A program made the translations under genes and the position numbers. The notes below the pieces were generated by a model. That model made no database searches. It worked only from the letters and a program-made list of their open reading frames with translations, and was not told the DNA's origin. A stretch of 35,599 nucleotides of DNA from a virus: IMG/VR virus record IMGVR_UViG_3300022687_000029, positions 1-35,599 of that record. One strand, written 5' to 3'. Of this stretch, positions 1 to 7,953 are shown piece after piece (positions within the stretch are counted from its first letter, which is position 1; the number at the start of each line of letters is the position of its first letter).

Positions 1-138
1 GTCGTCCACACCGACACCGTGCCGCCCGCGATCGTGAGCCGATACCTCTCCGACGCCGGCTGGGTCATCGTCGACGAGGACGCCGACCACCAGACCACTC
101 TCTGCCCGCTCTGCGCCCCCCTGGCAGGTGTGTCATGA
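1..138 (+). CDS. 3' end of a small hypothetical protein (partial)
   Basis: The reading frame is open from the first base of the window to a TGA at 136-138, giving the last 45 residues of a protein whose start lies outside. The tail contains CPLC, a single knuckle that could belong to a zinc ribbon whose other half is missing here. The stop overlaps the ATG of the next gene (ATGA), which supports real translation and an operon running in from the left. Function unknown. Confidence 0.6.
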   Translation, partial: VVHTDTVPPAIVSRYLSDAGWVIVDEDADHQTTLCPLCAPLAGVS

Positions 139-827
139 CCCCTCGCCCGATCGCGCCACCCTTGCGCAACGGTGCACCGCGCACTCGCCCCGAGGTCATC
201 CTCGACGGCGACCACGACACGATGACCGCACCGCAGCTGCGCAGCCACTACTCGAAGGGCTGCACCCACGAAGCATGCCGAGCCGCCGTGCGCGAAGCAG
301 CACGCGAGCGAAACCGCCTCAAGAAGGCACACGCCGTCGAGGCGCCCACCGAGCAGCGCCAGCCTGGTCTCACGCTCTCTGGATCTCGTGTGCCCGCTCG
401 TGGCGCCTCACGCCGCCTGCAGGGCCTCCTGTTCGTCGGCCACTCACCGGTCGCGATCGCCCGCCGCACCCAGGTCGGCGTCGACGCGATCTGGTGGCTC
501 CTCCACGACCTGGTCGACACCATCGACGCCGTCACCCACCGCGTCATCGACCGCGAGTTCCGCCTCCTCCGCGAGCAGGAACCGCAACCGCAAGCGAAGA
601 CCGCCGTCGCCGCCGAGCAGTTCACCGCCATGAGCCGTCACCTGGCGGCCGTGCACGGTTGGGCTTCCCCGTTCGCGTGGGACGACATCGACGCCGACGA
701 GAGGCCCTCCTACAGCAGCACTGTCGACGCGAGCAGCACCTACAGCGACCGTCAGAGGGACCTCTCGCGTGACCGCGGTCGCGAATGGCGTGCGGCGCGC
801 TCCGATCACGAAGGGGAGGCGCAGTGA
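135..827 (+). CDS. Hypothetical phage protein, possible DNA-binding
   Basis: This is a 230-residue protein starting at the ATG that overlaps the previous stop. Residues 36-66 form a basic segment with two cysteines, including SKGCTHEACR, a short pattern I associate with small actinophage proteins. The segment around residues 95-125 (VGHSPVAIARRTQVGVDAIWW) reads like a helix-turn-helix. The C-terminal 40 residues are polar and probably disordered. It sits directly ahead of the replication initiator and ends in a GTGA overlap with it, so it may regulate or assist early functions. That role is inference from position; no family is recognised with certainty. Confidence 0.7.
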   Translation: MTPRPIAPPLRNGAPRTRPEVILDGDHDTMTAPQLRSHYSKGCTHEACRAAVREAARERNRLKKAHAVEAPTEQRQPGLTLSGSRVPARGASRRLQGLLFVGHSPVAIARRTQVGVDAIWWLLHDLVDTIDAVTHRVIDREFRLLREQEPQPQAKTAVAAEQFTAMSRHLAAVHGWASPFAWDDIDADERPSYSSTVDASSTYSDRQRDLSRDRGREWRAARSDHEGEAQ

Positions 828-1663
828 GCATCCGGCACCTCGAGGACGCCGCGAACCTCTCGATGAATCCGACGCGGAAGCTCGTGTTCATGGCGTTGTG
901 CGACGACGCCAACAAGCTGAACAGGCGCACCTACCCCGGCATGGAGAAGCTCCTCACCTGGTCGGGTGTCTCGCGGGCCAGCATCCACCGGCACATCACT
1001 GCCCTGTGCGAGGCCGGCCTGCTGCTCCAGGTTGGCCGTGGCATGCCTGGACGCAGGTCGGAGTACATCGTCTTCCCCACGGAGGAGGACCACGCAAAGC
1101 ACGCCCTTCCTGAGGCGGACGACGACGCATCAGGAGAGGCCGACGAGCCTGTGGATAACTGCTCAGGAATGTGTCGCACCGGTGCGACACATTCGGAAAT
1201 AACGTGTCGCACTTCGGGCGGAATGTGTCGCACCGGTGCGACCCCTCCCCTTAGAAACTCCCCTTCTTATGGTCACCTACCCGAGGTGAGTCACGACGAC
1301 ACCGGCGAAGTTCTCCACAGCGACGACCGGGATTCGTCATCGGCGGATCAGGATCCCAAGCCCGGCATGCGTGATCGAGTCAAGCTGCGACGCCTGTCGA
1401 AGTCTCTCGACATCGACGTCCTCGTCGACGACGTCGGACGAGTGCTCACCGCCGACCACGGCATCGACGACAACCGACTTCGACCGGTGCTGCAGCTGGT
1501 CGCCTACCGCATCCTCGCCAAGGCCCTAACCGCCGGCACCCGCGTCGCCTTTCCGACCGCGTACGTCATCCGCGCGATCCGCACCGACCCCGAGGTGTGG
1601 CGGCGGGCCGCGTTCGGCTTCGACGAGCAGCTGCACACCACCACGGAACGGAGCAACCGATGA
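824..1663 (+). CDS. Winged-helix replication initiator-like protein
   Basis: The 279-residue protein starts at GTG 824. This start overlaps the upstream TGA and has a clear ribosome site (AAGGGGAGG, 811-819); an in-frame ATG at 785 lacks these. Residues about 5-85 form a winged helix typical of phage replication initiators (NPTRKLVFMALCDDAN, then TWSGVSRASIHRHITAL). The middle (about 100-165) is low-complexity and is encoded by an array of inverted repeats flanked by DnaA-box sequences. This recalls lambda O, where the initiator gene contains its own origin. The C-terminal 110 residues are helical and basic and may contact a helicase or its loader. No DnaB-type helicase gene was recognised in the window. 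Family assignment is by pattern only. Confidence 0.72.
   Translation: MSIRHLEDAANLSMNPTRKLVFMALCDDANKLNRRTYPGMEKLLTWSGVSRASIHRHITALCEAGLLLQVGRGMPGRRSEYIVFPTEEDHAKHALPEADDDASGEADEPVDNCSGMCRTGATHSEITCRTSGGMCRTGATPPLRNSPSYGHLPEVSHDDTGEVLHSDDRDSSSADQDPKPGMRDRVKLRRLSKSLDIDVLVDDVGRVLTADHGIDDNRLRPVLQLVAYRILAKALTAGTRVAFPTAYVIRAIRTDPEVWRRAAFGFDEQLHTTTERSNR
1150..1319 (+). other. Candidate replication origin inside the initiator gene
   Basis: Within 170 bp lie TGTGGATAA at 1150-1158 (reverse complement TTATCCACA, the consensus DnaA box), a 28-bp perfect palindrome at 1167-1194, a half-site at 1204-1212, a 16-bp palindrome at 1227-1242, short A/T-richer patches (1191-1203, 1251-1271) and TTCTCCACA at 1311-1319, one base from a DnaA box. 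The combination of iterons, DnaA boxes and A/T patches within an initiator gene is the layout of lambdoid origins. Origin function is inference. Confidence 0.55.
1167..1242 (+). repeat. Iteron-like inverted repeats (GTGTCGCAC units)
   Basis: The unit GTGTCGCAC occurs at 1171, 1204 and 1225. The first and third are followed by their reverse complement, making GTGTCGCACCGGTGCGACAC at 1171-1190 (palindromic out to 1167-1194) and GTCGCACCGGTGCGAC at 1227-1242. Positions 1167-1188 and 1221-1242 are identical over 22 bp. Unit spacing is 33 and 21 bp, both multiples of three, so the encoded peptide also repeats (MCRTGAT twice). Confidence 0.85.
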
Positions 1664-2139
1664 CCGCCACGATCACCCGAGACGCCTACTGGGCCCGCCT
1701 GGTCGAGTTCGCTGCCGAGCACTCCCGCCCCGACGGGAGCGACTGCCGGCACTCCTCCGACGACTGTCCCGGACTGGCCGACCTCACCGACGGCCTCGCC
1801 GCCCTCCTCGCCCGCAGCGAGGCGTGGGACGTCATCGACTGGCTCGCCACCCACCTGATGCGCGAGACCACCGCCATCGCCAAGACCCGACACGACGACA
1901 CAGGCATCGGCTTCGCTGGCCTCGCGTTCGACACGCGCAGCGCCGCCGAGCTCCTCGCCGGCGCCCTCATCATGGGCCGCGCACAGCACCGCGACGACCT
2001 CGATCAAGCCGCACGCACCATCCTCGACTTCGCCCCACCCCACGTCGGGCCCGGCGTCGCCGCAGCACTCGTCCAGCAGCTCATCGCGGCACTCGCCCAA
2101 CGGCACCGTCAGCTGCAGGGCACGAAGGCGAGCCTGTGA
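1660..2139 (+). CDS. Hypothetical early protein
   Basis: The start is the ATG at 1660 that overlaps the initiator stop (ATGA). The 159-residue product is acidic and mainly helical, with a small Cys/His cluster near residues 28-36 (CRHSSDDC) that could bind a metal. The rest (LLARSEAWDVIDWLATHLM, then AAELLAGALIMGRAQHRDDLDQAARTI as separate helices) has no recognisable catalytic motif. It is translationally coupled on both sides, to the initiator and to the VRR-NUC nuclease, so it probably works in early DNA metabolism. Function not identified. Confidence 0.75.
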   Translation: MTATITRDAYWARLVEFAAEHSRPDGSDCRHSSDDCPGLADLTDGLAALLARSEAWDVIDWLATHLMRETTAIAKTRHDDTGIGFAGLAFDTRSAAELLAGALIMGRAQHRDDLDQAARTILDFAPPHVGPGVAAALVQQLIAALAQRHRQLQGTKASL

Positions 2140-2492
2140 TGGACGGCGCATCGATCTCCGCCGAGGAGTACCAGCAGATGCAGGCCGACCGGATGACGGA
2201 GAAGCAGCTGCAGTCCGCAGTGATCGCAGCCGCTCACTCGCTGGGCTGGATGGTCTACCACACGTACTCGTCGGTCCGATCAGCACCCGGCTACCCGGAC
2301 CTGCACCTGCTCCACACACGTCGCCGCATCAGCCTCTTCGTCGAGCTGAAGAGCCAGAAGGGCAAGCTCTCACCCGCCCAGCAGCAGTGGCTGGCCGCAC
2401 TGAAGACCGCCGGATGCCGAGCCGAAGTGTGGCGGCCCATCGACTGGCAGTCCGGCCGCATCCAGGAGATCCTCGCCGGCGGTGCCCTGTGA
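2139..2492 (+). CDS. VRR-NUC domain nuclease
   Basis: The 117-residue protein is a minimal VRR-NUC (PD-(D/E)XK fold) enzyme. The catalytic core is visible: PGYPDLHLL with Asp54, then LFVELKSQ with Glu69 and Lys71, followed by the family's SPAQQQWLAALKTAG helix. Small phage VRR-NUC proteins act as structure-specific DNA endonucleases in replication or recombination. The ATG at 2139 overlaps the previous TGA by one base; a GTG three bases upstream is an alternative. It overlaps the next gene by four bases. The family call is strong; the exact substrate is unknown. Confidence 0.9.
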   Translation: MDGASISAEEYQQMQADRMTEKQLQSAVIAAAHSLGWMVYHTYSSVRSAPGYPDLHLLHTRRRISLFVELKSQKGKLSPAQQQWLAALKTAGCRAEVWRPIDWQSGRIQEILAGGAL

Positions 2493-2776
2493 AAGTCACC
2501 CTCGACCTGCCCGACGACGTCTACTGGCGACTCACGTCGATCGCCGCCCGCGATGACAGCACCGTCGACGAACTCCTCACCAGGTTCGCGACGATGCGCT
2601 CCCGCGTCGACGGAGACCCTGTCGTGCAGCTCGTCTCGATCGGTCTCACCGACAGGGAGATCGCCCGCAACCTCGGTCTCACCAACGACGTCGTCTCCGA
2701 CCGCCGCCGCCGTGCCGGCCTGCCCGCCAACCGTCGCCCGCGCGGCACCGAGCTCACGTGGAAGGCCACCGGATGA
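2489..2776 (+). CDS. Small helix-turn-helix DNA-binding protein
   Basis: The 95-residue product starts at GTG 2489 (GTGA overlap). The N-terminus (VKVTLDLPDDVYWRLTSIA) looks like the strand-helix part of a ribbon-helix-helix domain. Residues about 47-76 (QLVSIGLTDREIARNLGL, then TNDVVSDRRRRAGL) form a LuxR/sigma-like helix-turn-helix, and the tail is basic. It is probably a regulator, possibly of the early operon in which it sits. Targets cannot be read from the sequence. Confidence 0.75.
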   Translation: MKVTLDLPDDVYWRLTSIAARDDSTVDELLTRFATMRSRVDGDPVVQLVSIGLTDREIARNLGLTNDVVSDRRRRAGLPANRRPRGTELTWKATG

Positions 2777-3042
2777 GCACCCCCATCATCACCGTGAAGA
2801 CGATCCTCGAGTTCGAGGCAGCCGGCCGCGGCGGATTCGGACCCGGCGCCAACCAACGCGTACGCGACGCCCTCGGCATCAGCCTCATCGGATACCACCA
2901 GATCCTCACAGCCCTCGTCAACAGCCCCGAGCAGCTCCGCCGCGCCCTCGCCCTCGACCCGATCACGACGAACCGGCTCCTCGAGCGTCGCGACGCCGCG
3001 ATCGCCGCCCGCGAGAGAGCCACCGGACGACTCAAAGCCTGA
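2773..3042 (+). CDS. DUF3263-like protein
   Basis: The 89-residue protein starts at the ATG overlapping the previous stop; an in-frame ATG 15 bases upstream has no better ribosome site. The order ILEFEAAG, then RVRDALGISLIGYHQILTAL, then PEQLRRALALDPITTNRLL matches the DUF3263 family of actinobacteria and their phages, a short helical protein with a probable helix-turn-helix. The function of the family is not established. It is followed by a 32-bp gap that holds a duplicated leader sequence. Confidence 0.78.
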   Translation: MSTPIITVKTILEFEAAGRGGFGPGANQRVRDALGISLIGYHQILTALVNSPEQLRRALALDPITTNRLLERRDAAIAARERATGRLKA

Positions 3043-3045
3043 CCA

Positions 3046-3068
3046 CCCCACCACCCACCACGAAGGAG
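3046..3068 (+). repeat. Start-associated repeat with ribosome-binding site, copy 1
   Basis: Twenty-three bases ending in the ribosome site GAAGGAG are identical to those at 8733-8755. Both copies sit 6 bases in front of an ATG, here the ParB-like gene. A degenerate minus-strand version (CCCACCCACGAGGAGCATC) precedes the gene that starts at 33397. This resembles the start-associated sequences known from cluster K mycobacteriophages. Confidence 0.8.
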
Positions 3069-3074
3069 CACCAC

Positions 3075-4433
3075 ATGAACGCCATCACCGCCACCACCAT
3101 CAACCCTGCCGACGTCATCGTCGACTCCAACATTCGACGCGAGGTCAAGACCGACCGGTCCTTCTGGGCCTCGATCAAGCAGGACGGAGTCCTGAACCCG
3201 ATCCTCGTCGAACTCCGCAACGGCAAACACCACCTCATCGACGGCCAACGCCGCCTACTCGCCGCCCTCGACGCAGCCCTGACAGAGATCCCCGCCACCG
3301 TCATCGACCCCGCCAAGGACCCCGCCGGCCACGTCGTCCGCCAGCTCGTCGTCAACGAACACCGCGAGCAGCTCACCGACGCCGACCGCACCGCCGCCTA
3401 CCAAACCCTCTTCGACCTCGGCGTCACCGCCGAACAGATCGCCCGCCGCACCAAGGCACCCAAGAAGACCGTCGAGACTGCGCTCGCCGTCAACGCGTCC
3501 ACCATCGCCACACACGTCACCGAACACCGCATCACCCTCGACGTCGCCGCCCGCCTCCTCGAGTTCGACGATAACCCCGACACCGTCGAGCACCTCACCC
3601 GCGTCGCCACCGACAACCCCGGCAACCTCGACTACCAGATCGAACGCCACCGAGAGCAGCGCGAGCACGACCGCGTACTCGCAGAGGCGCTCGCCGAAGC
3701 TGAAGCGGCGGGAGAGACGGTCCTCGACGCCTCGGTTCTGAGCTACGACCACAAGGGCCCCGAAGCGCACATCAGAAGCCTGTACCCCTCGGAGGCGGCC
3801 TGGAAGAAGAACGCACGGCTGAAGCCGGAGGATCACGCGTCGTGCCCGGGCCGCGCCATCGTGGTCCGAGTCACCTACCAGTGGGACGCCGGCACGAGGA
3901 CGCACGAGGCGATCACTGACGAGGTGTGCGCCGACTGGGCCGCGAACGGCCACTACAAGCCGCAGAGCGCAGCGAGTGCTGCAGGCCCGCTCACCGAGGA
4001 GGAGAAGGCGCGCCGGAAGGAGGCGCGAGAGAACAACAAGTCCTGGTCGACCGCGTCCGTCGTGCGCCGCAACTTCCTCATCGGACTCCTGGCGGAGAAG
4101 GAAGCCCCCGTCGGGTGGGAACTGTTCGTCGCCCGCTATCTCGCCCGCGGCACCGACGGCGACTACCGGATCCGCAGCACCGTCATCGATCTCCTGCAGC
4201 TCAAGGACCGCATGGAGCAGGCCGCATGGCTGGAGAGCTTCCCCAACCGTGCTCCGCAGCTCCTCATCGCCCACGCGCTCGCCTCGATCGAGGCCCAGTA
4301 CGAGTACGCCAAGAAGGGCTGGAGCCACAGCCTCACCCCCGACTACCTCAAGCAGCTCTCCACTTGGGGCTACAACCTCTCCGAGCTCGAGGAACGCATC
4401 GCCACGTCGCACAAGGGCGGAGCGGCATCGTGA
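3075..4433 (+). CDS. ParB-like nuclease/partition domain protein
   Basis: The ATG at 3075 follows GAAGGAG. The 452-residue protein has a ParB N-terminal domain in its first 110 residues: VIVDSNIRREV, ISIKQDGVLNPI-type spacing (ASIKQDGVLNPILVEL), LIDGQRRLLAALDA (ParB box) and VVRQLVVNEHREQLT. A helix-turn-helix follows (VTAEQIARRTKAPKKTVETAL). The C-terminal half is unfamiliar and rich in Lys/Glu around residues 300-320. No ParA is encoded nearby, so plasmid-style partition is doubtful; phage ParB-like proteins also act as regulators or nucleases. Its coupling to the next gene (GTGA) and its place in the replication block suggest DNA binding during replication. Confidence 0.85.
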   Translation: MNAITATTINPADVIVDSNIRREVKTDRSFWASIKQDGVLNPILVELRNGKHHLIDGQRRLLAALDAALTEIPATVIDPAKDPAGHVVRQLVVNEHREQLTDADRTAAYQTLFDLGVTAEQIARRTKAPKKTVETALAVNASTIATHVTEHRITLDVAARLLEFDDNPDTVEHLTRVATDNPGNLDYQIERHREQREHDRVLAEALAEAEAAGETVLDASVLSYDHKGPEAHIRSLYPSEAAWKKNARLKPEDHASCPGRAIVVRVTYQWDAGTRTHEAITDEVCADWAANGHYKPQSAASAAGPLTEEEKARRKEARENNKSWSTASVVRRNFLIGLLAEKEAPVGWELFVARYLARGTDGDYRIRSTVIDLLQLKDRMEQAAWLESFPNRAPQLLIAHALASIEAQYEYAKKGWSHSLTPDYLKQLSTWGYNLSELEERIATSHKGGAAS

Positions 4434-5056
4434 CCTACTGGCCCGCAGGAATGAAGGTCGACCCGATCGGGGAATGGCCCGGCCCCCTCACCCCGCAGCG
4501 TTCCCGCTCACCGTTCAGCGCACACCTCTCGAGCACGATGGAGGTGCTGAAGCGGGAGCTGCGCGAGCTCGGCGCGAAGAACGCCCGCATCCAGATCGCG
4601 GTCCCCGCCAACCAGTTCCGCCTCGACGGCTACCCTCGCGCGACCGCGAAACCCGAACACCCCGGCATCATCCTCACCCTCGAGTCCCGCCACGGCCCCC
4701 TCTCGTACCCCTGCGACACCTTCACCACCTGGCAGGACAACCTCCGCGCGATCGCCCTCGCACTCGAAGCGCTCCGCAAGGTCGATCGGTACGGAGTCAC
4801 CAAGCGCGGCGAGCAGTACCGCGGCTTCCTCGCCCTCGAAGCCACCTCGAGCACGGGTTTCACCACCGTGACCTCCGCCGCGATATACGTCGGCGAGCTC
4901 GCCGGCACCGCCCTCACCGAAGGCAACCCGGAAGAAGCCCGCCGCACCCTCCGCCTCGCCAAGCGCGCCGCACACCCCGACACAGGCGGCACCCCAGACG
5001 CATGGGCCCGCCTCACCCAAGCCGAGCAGAACCTCCGCCGCGCCGGCTGGATCTAG
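4430..5056 (+). CDS. Phage protein with C-terminal J-domain-like segment
   Basis: The 208-residue protein starts at GTG 4430, overlapping the ParB-like stop. Residues 1-160 form an unknown domain with many beta segments and TLESRHGPLSYPCDTF. The end (residues about 165-206) reads as a J-domain: a helix rich in Arg/Lys, the HPD tripeptide at 182-184 (KRAAHPDTGG), and a second helix (AWARLTQAEQNLRRAG). J-domains recruit Hsp70 ATPases such as DnaK. Recruiting the host chaperone to remodel replication complexes, as lambda does, is a reasonable guess but not shown. The upstream domain is not recognised. Confidence 0.75.
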   Translation: MTYWPAGMKVDPIGEWPGPLTPQRSRSPFSAHLSSTMEVLKRELRELGAKNARIQIAVPANQFRLDGYPRATAKPEHPGIILTLESRHGPLSYPCDTFTTWQDNLRAIALALEALRKVDRYGVTKRGEQYRGFLALEATSSTGFTTVTSAAIYVGELAGTALTEGNPEEARRTLRLAKRAAHPDTGGTPDAWARLTQAEQNLRRAGWI

Positions 5057-5066
5057 GACCACCACC

Positions 5067-5432
5067 ATGACCACCATCACCCGCATCCACGACGTCGCCG
5101 CGAACCTCACCCCGACCTACCGGGACGAGTACGACCTGCAGACGGCGCTCGCCGGAGCGCTCGAGCAGGCGGGCATCCGCGTCGACCGGGAGCACCGGCT
5201 GAGCGATGGCGAATCCCGCGTCGACATGTGGGCGTGGAAGTCGGGTGTCGCCATCGAGGTGAAGATCAAGGGGCAGGCCGCGCAGGTGATCCGTCAGCTG
5301 TCACGCTATGCGCGCTGCCCGGAGGTCAACTCGGTGGTGCTCGTCACGACGAAGGCGAGCCACCACCATGTGCCGGCGCAGCTGCATGGCAAGCCGATCG
5401 TGCTGGTCTCCCTGATCGGGGGAGGCCTGTGA
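5067..5432 (+). CDS. PD-(D/E)XK-like nuclease
   Basis: The 121-residue protein starts at ATG 5067. The core SDGESRVDMWAWKSGVAIEVKIKG carries the PD-(D/E)XK signature: Asp53, Glu64 and Lys66 (EVK), followed by a helix (QVIRQLSRYA) that usually closes this fold. It is the second nuclease of this superfamily in the block. Its stop overlaps the start of the SNF2-type helicase, so the two are probably made in fixed ratio and may work together on DNA. Substrate unknown. Confidence 0.82.
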   Translation: MTTITRIHDVAANLTPTYRDEYDLQTALAGALEQAGIRVDREHRLSDGESRVDMWAWKSGVAIEVKIKGQAAQVIRQLSRYARCPEVNSVVLVTTKASHHHVPAQLHGKPIVLVSLIGGGL

Positions 5433-7153
5433 CTCGCACGTACGGTTCGTACACGCTGCGCGTCCCCACCTCGGGAGGCCGCGCCTCGTGGGTGCTGATG
5501 CTGGAGCCGGCGGTGCGGATGCGCGCTCGGCGGATCTTCGGCCGGGTGCAGTTGACGCGGTCGATGGAGGTGACGATCGCGGACACCGATGAGGTGTGCC
5601 GGGATCTGCTGTGGTTCATGGAACGGTTCCCGCTCGAGCCGGGTGACGACCGGTCCCGGCAGCGCCTCGAGCTCGGTGCGCGCGAGCACGAGCGCGTGGA
5701 GGTGCAGCTCGACGAACTGCGCGCCGGCGGTGTCGTCCAGCTGGCCCTCGAGCAGGCGCCGACGAAGACCGCTCGGGACTACCAGACGTCGGCGGTGCAG
5801 GTCCTCCGTCTGGGCAAGCGACTCCTGCTGACCGACGAGGTCGGCCTGGGGAAGACGTTCACGGGCCTCCTGGCGTGCGCGCCCGCTGACGCGCGACCGG
5901 CGCTGATCGTCCCGCCCACGCATCTGCCGCCCCGGTGGGAGACGGAGCTGCAGGAGGCATTCCCGTGGATGACGTACAAGGTCGCCACCTCCCGCACCCC
6001 TCCAGCGTGGGCGGCTGCCGGCGACCTCCCGGACGTGACGATCGTTTCGTACTCGAAGCTCGACGGGTGGGCCGGCTACCTCAAGGGGCACGTGCGCACC
6101 GTCGTCTTCGATGAGGTGCAGGAGCTGCGCCGCGGCGTCGTCACTGACAAGGGGGCTGCGGCTGCCCTCGTCACGGAGGACGCCGACTTCGTCATGGGCC
6201 TCACCGCCACACCCGTCTACAACTACGGCGGCGAGATCTTCAACGTCGTCGACACGATCGCGCCGGGCCGGCTCGGCACCCGGGAGGAGTTCAACCGCGA
6301 ATGGGTCGGCTCCTACGTGTCCGGCAACGCCGTCATCGCCGAGCCCGACGCGCTCGGCAACTACCTCCGTGAGCAGGGCCTCATGCTCGGCCGCACCCGC
6401 AAGGACGTCGGCCGCGAACTGCCCAAGGCGATCAAGGCACCCATGGTCGTCGACTCCGACCACGCCGCCCTCGACGAAGTCCGCGAGTCCGCCGCCGCGC
6501 TCGCCGCCACGATCCTCTCCGACACCGCCACGAATCAGGAGAAGTGGCAGGCCGCCGGCGAGATCGACTGGAAGGTCCGCCGCGCCACCGGCGTAGACAA
6601 GGCCCCGTACGTGGCTGACTTCGTCCGCCTCATCCTCGAATCCGAGCAGCGCGTCGTCCTCTTCGGCTGGCACCGCGACGTCTACGACATCTGGCTGGAC
6701 CGCCTGGCCGACTTCAACCCCCTCATGTACACCGGCACCGAATCACCGAAACAGAAATCCGCCGCCGAGGCCGGCTTCACCAAGCCGTGGGACCCCGACG
6801 ACGACAACCACCGCATCCTCATCATGAGCCTCCGCTCCGGCGCCGGCGTCGACGGCCTCCAGAAGGTCTCCCGCGTCGCAGTGTTCGGCGAACTCGACTG
6901 GTCACCCCAAGTCCACGAGCAAGCCCTCGGCCGCCTCCGCCGCGACGGCATGGGCGACGACCCACCCGTCGCCTACTACCTCTACTCCACCCAAGGATCC
7001 GACCCCGCCCTCCTCGACGTCCTCCAAGTCAAGCGACAGCAGTCCGAACCCATGATCAGCCCCGACGGAAAGCTCCTCACCAACGCCACCGTCGACCAAG
7101 GCCGCGCACGACGTCTCGCCGAACAGTTCCTCGCCATCAAGGAGACCCGCTGA
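5429..7153 (+). CDS. SNF2-like superfamily 2 DNA helicase/translocase
   Basis: The 574-residue protein starts at GTG 5429. Helicase motifs are clear: motif I DEVGLGKT (136-143), motif II DEVQ (228-231, in place of DEAH), motif III GLTATP (257-262), motif V-like SLRSGAGVDGLQ, and motif VI QALGRLRR (498-505). About 110 residues ahead of motif I form a separate N-terminal domain. Phage SNF2-type proteins act in replication or recombination. Coupling to the small nuclease upstream makes a helicase-nuclease pair likely. Strongly assigned to superfamily 2; the specific role is inference. Confidence 0.9.
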   Translation: MTRTYGSYTLRVPTSGGRASWVLMLEPAVRMRARRIFGRVQLTRSMEVTIADTDEVCRDLLWFMERFPLEPGDDRSRQRLELGAREHERVEVQLDELRAGGVVQLALEQAPTKTARDYQTSAVQVLRLGKRLLLTDEVGLGKTFTGLLACAPADARPALIVPPTHLPPRWETELQEAFPWMTYKVATSRTPPAWAAAGDLPDVTIVSYSKLDGWAGYLKGHVRTVVFDEVQELRRGVVTDKGAAAALVTEDADFVMGLTATPVYNYGGEIFNVVDTIAPGRLGTREEFNREWVGSYVSGNAVIAEPDALGNYLREQGLMLGRTRKDVGRELPKAIKAPMVVDSDHAALDEVRESAAALAATILSDTATNQEKWQAAGEIDWKVRRATGVDKAPYVADFVRLILESEQRVVLFGWHRDVYDIWLDRLADFNPLMYTGTESPKQKSAAEAGFTKPWDPDDDNHRILIMSLRSGAGVDGLQKVSRVAVFGELDWSPQVHEQALGRLRRDGMGDDPPVAYYLYSTQGSDPALLDVLQVKRQQSEPMISPDGKLLTNATVDQGRARRLAEQFLAIKETR

Positions 7154-7155
7154 CC

Positions 7156-7953
7156 ATGCACACCTACCCCGCCCACGTGAAGCCGAACGGCACGGTCCAC
7201 TGCGTCGCCAACGGCTGCTCCACAGCAGCATCCACCCAGCAGGGTGCGGCGCTCGCCGAGGGTGCTGTGGCGCGTCTGGCGGTGCAGGGGTCGGACATGT
7301 GTCGGTGGCATGAGGCGCAGCTGATGCGCGTGCTCGATGAGTTGTCCCGGGATCTGCGCACTGTCCGCGGGGCGGTGTTGAAGGGGCCGGGGCGGGACGA
7401 GTCGGCGCGGGGTCGGGGGTCGACGGTGACGGACGTGTCCGCACGGTGGAACCCGGTGGCGTCCGCGGTCGTGTATGAGATCGAGGACTGGACGGGTTTC
7501 GTCGTGCGGACGGTGTTGAACGAGCGACCGGTGGGGGAGGGACAGTCGCACGGCTCACTGGGGGAGGCGGACGCCCCGGTCGCCCTGGCGGCGCTGTCCC
7601 GCTGGCATGCGACGTGGCTCGCCCGCTACCCCGACTTGGGGCCGAGTCTGCTCACGGACGCTCTCGCGCACCGCCGCGCCGTGGTGCGGGCGTGCGGGAG
7701 TGCGTCTGTGCAGCGCGTGACGACCCCTCTGCGCTGTCAGGAGACCATCCGCGACACCGATGCCGGCCCGGTCCTGTGCGAGGCCGTCATGGTCGGCGTC
7801 CTCCGCGACGTCGACGACCAGCGTCCCTCGACGATCCTGTGCTCGGCGAACCCGAACCACCAGCAGCTGTCCCGCGACGAGTGGATGAGGCAGGCCCGCC
7901 CGTTCATGGAGGCCGCGTACGGCGTCGACTACGTGGAGGCCACCTATGGCTGA
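7156..7953 (+). CDS. Hypothetical protein with Cys/His clusters
   Basis: The 265-residue product starts at ATG 7156, two bases after the helicase stop. The N-terminus has CVANGC and then CRWH, spaced like a zinc site. A second group (LRCQETI, VLCEAV, ILCSANPNHQ) follows in the C-terminal third. The middle contains WHATWLARYPDLG. This looks like a metal-binding actinophage protein, but I do not recognise a named family. It overlaps the next gene by eight bases. Probably an accessory factor of the replication block. Confidence 0.7.
   Translation: MHTYPAHVKPNGTVHCVANGCSTAASTQQGAALAEGAVARLAVQGSDMCRWHEAQLMRVLDELSRDLRTVRGAVLKGPGRDESARGRGSTVTDVSARWNPVASAVVYEIEDWTGFVVRTVLNERPVGEGQSHGSLGEADAPVALAALSRWHATWLARYPDLGPSLLTDALAHRRAVVRACGSASVQRVTTPLRCQETIRDTDAGPVLCEAVMVGVLRDVDDQRPSTILCSANPNHQQLSRDEWMRQARPFMEAAYGVDYVEATYG

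Noticed and set aside
3255-4412. Long open frame on the minus strand (385 codons) inside the ParB-like gene
   Set aside because: It is the shadow of a GC-rich plus-strand gene: Val/Gly/Asp-rich with no domain, no ribosome site, and fully covered by a gene with clear ParB motifs.
5306-6673. 455-codon minus-strand frame across the helicase
   Set aside because: Antisense shadow of the helicase; low-complexity protein without motifs and with no start signal.
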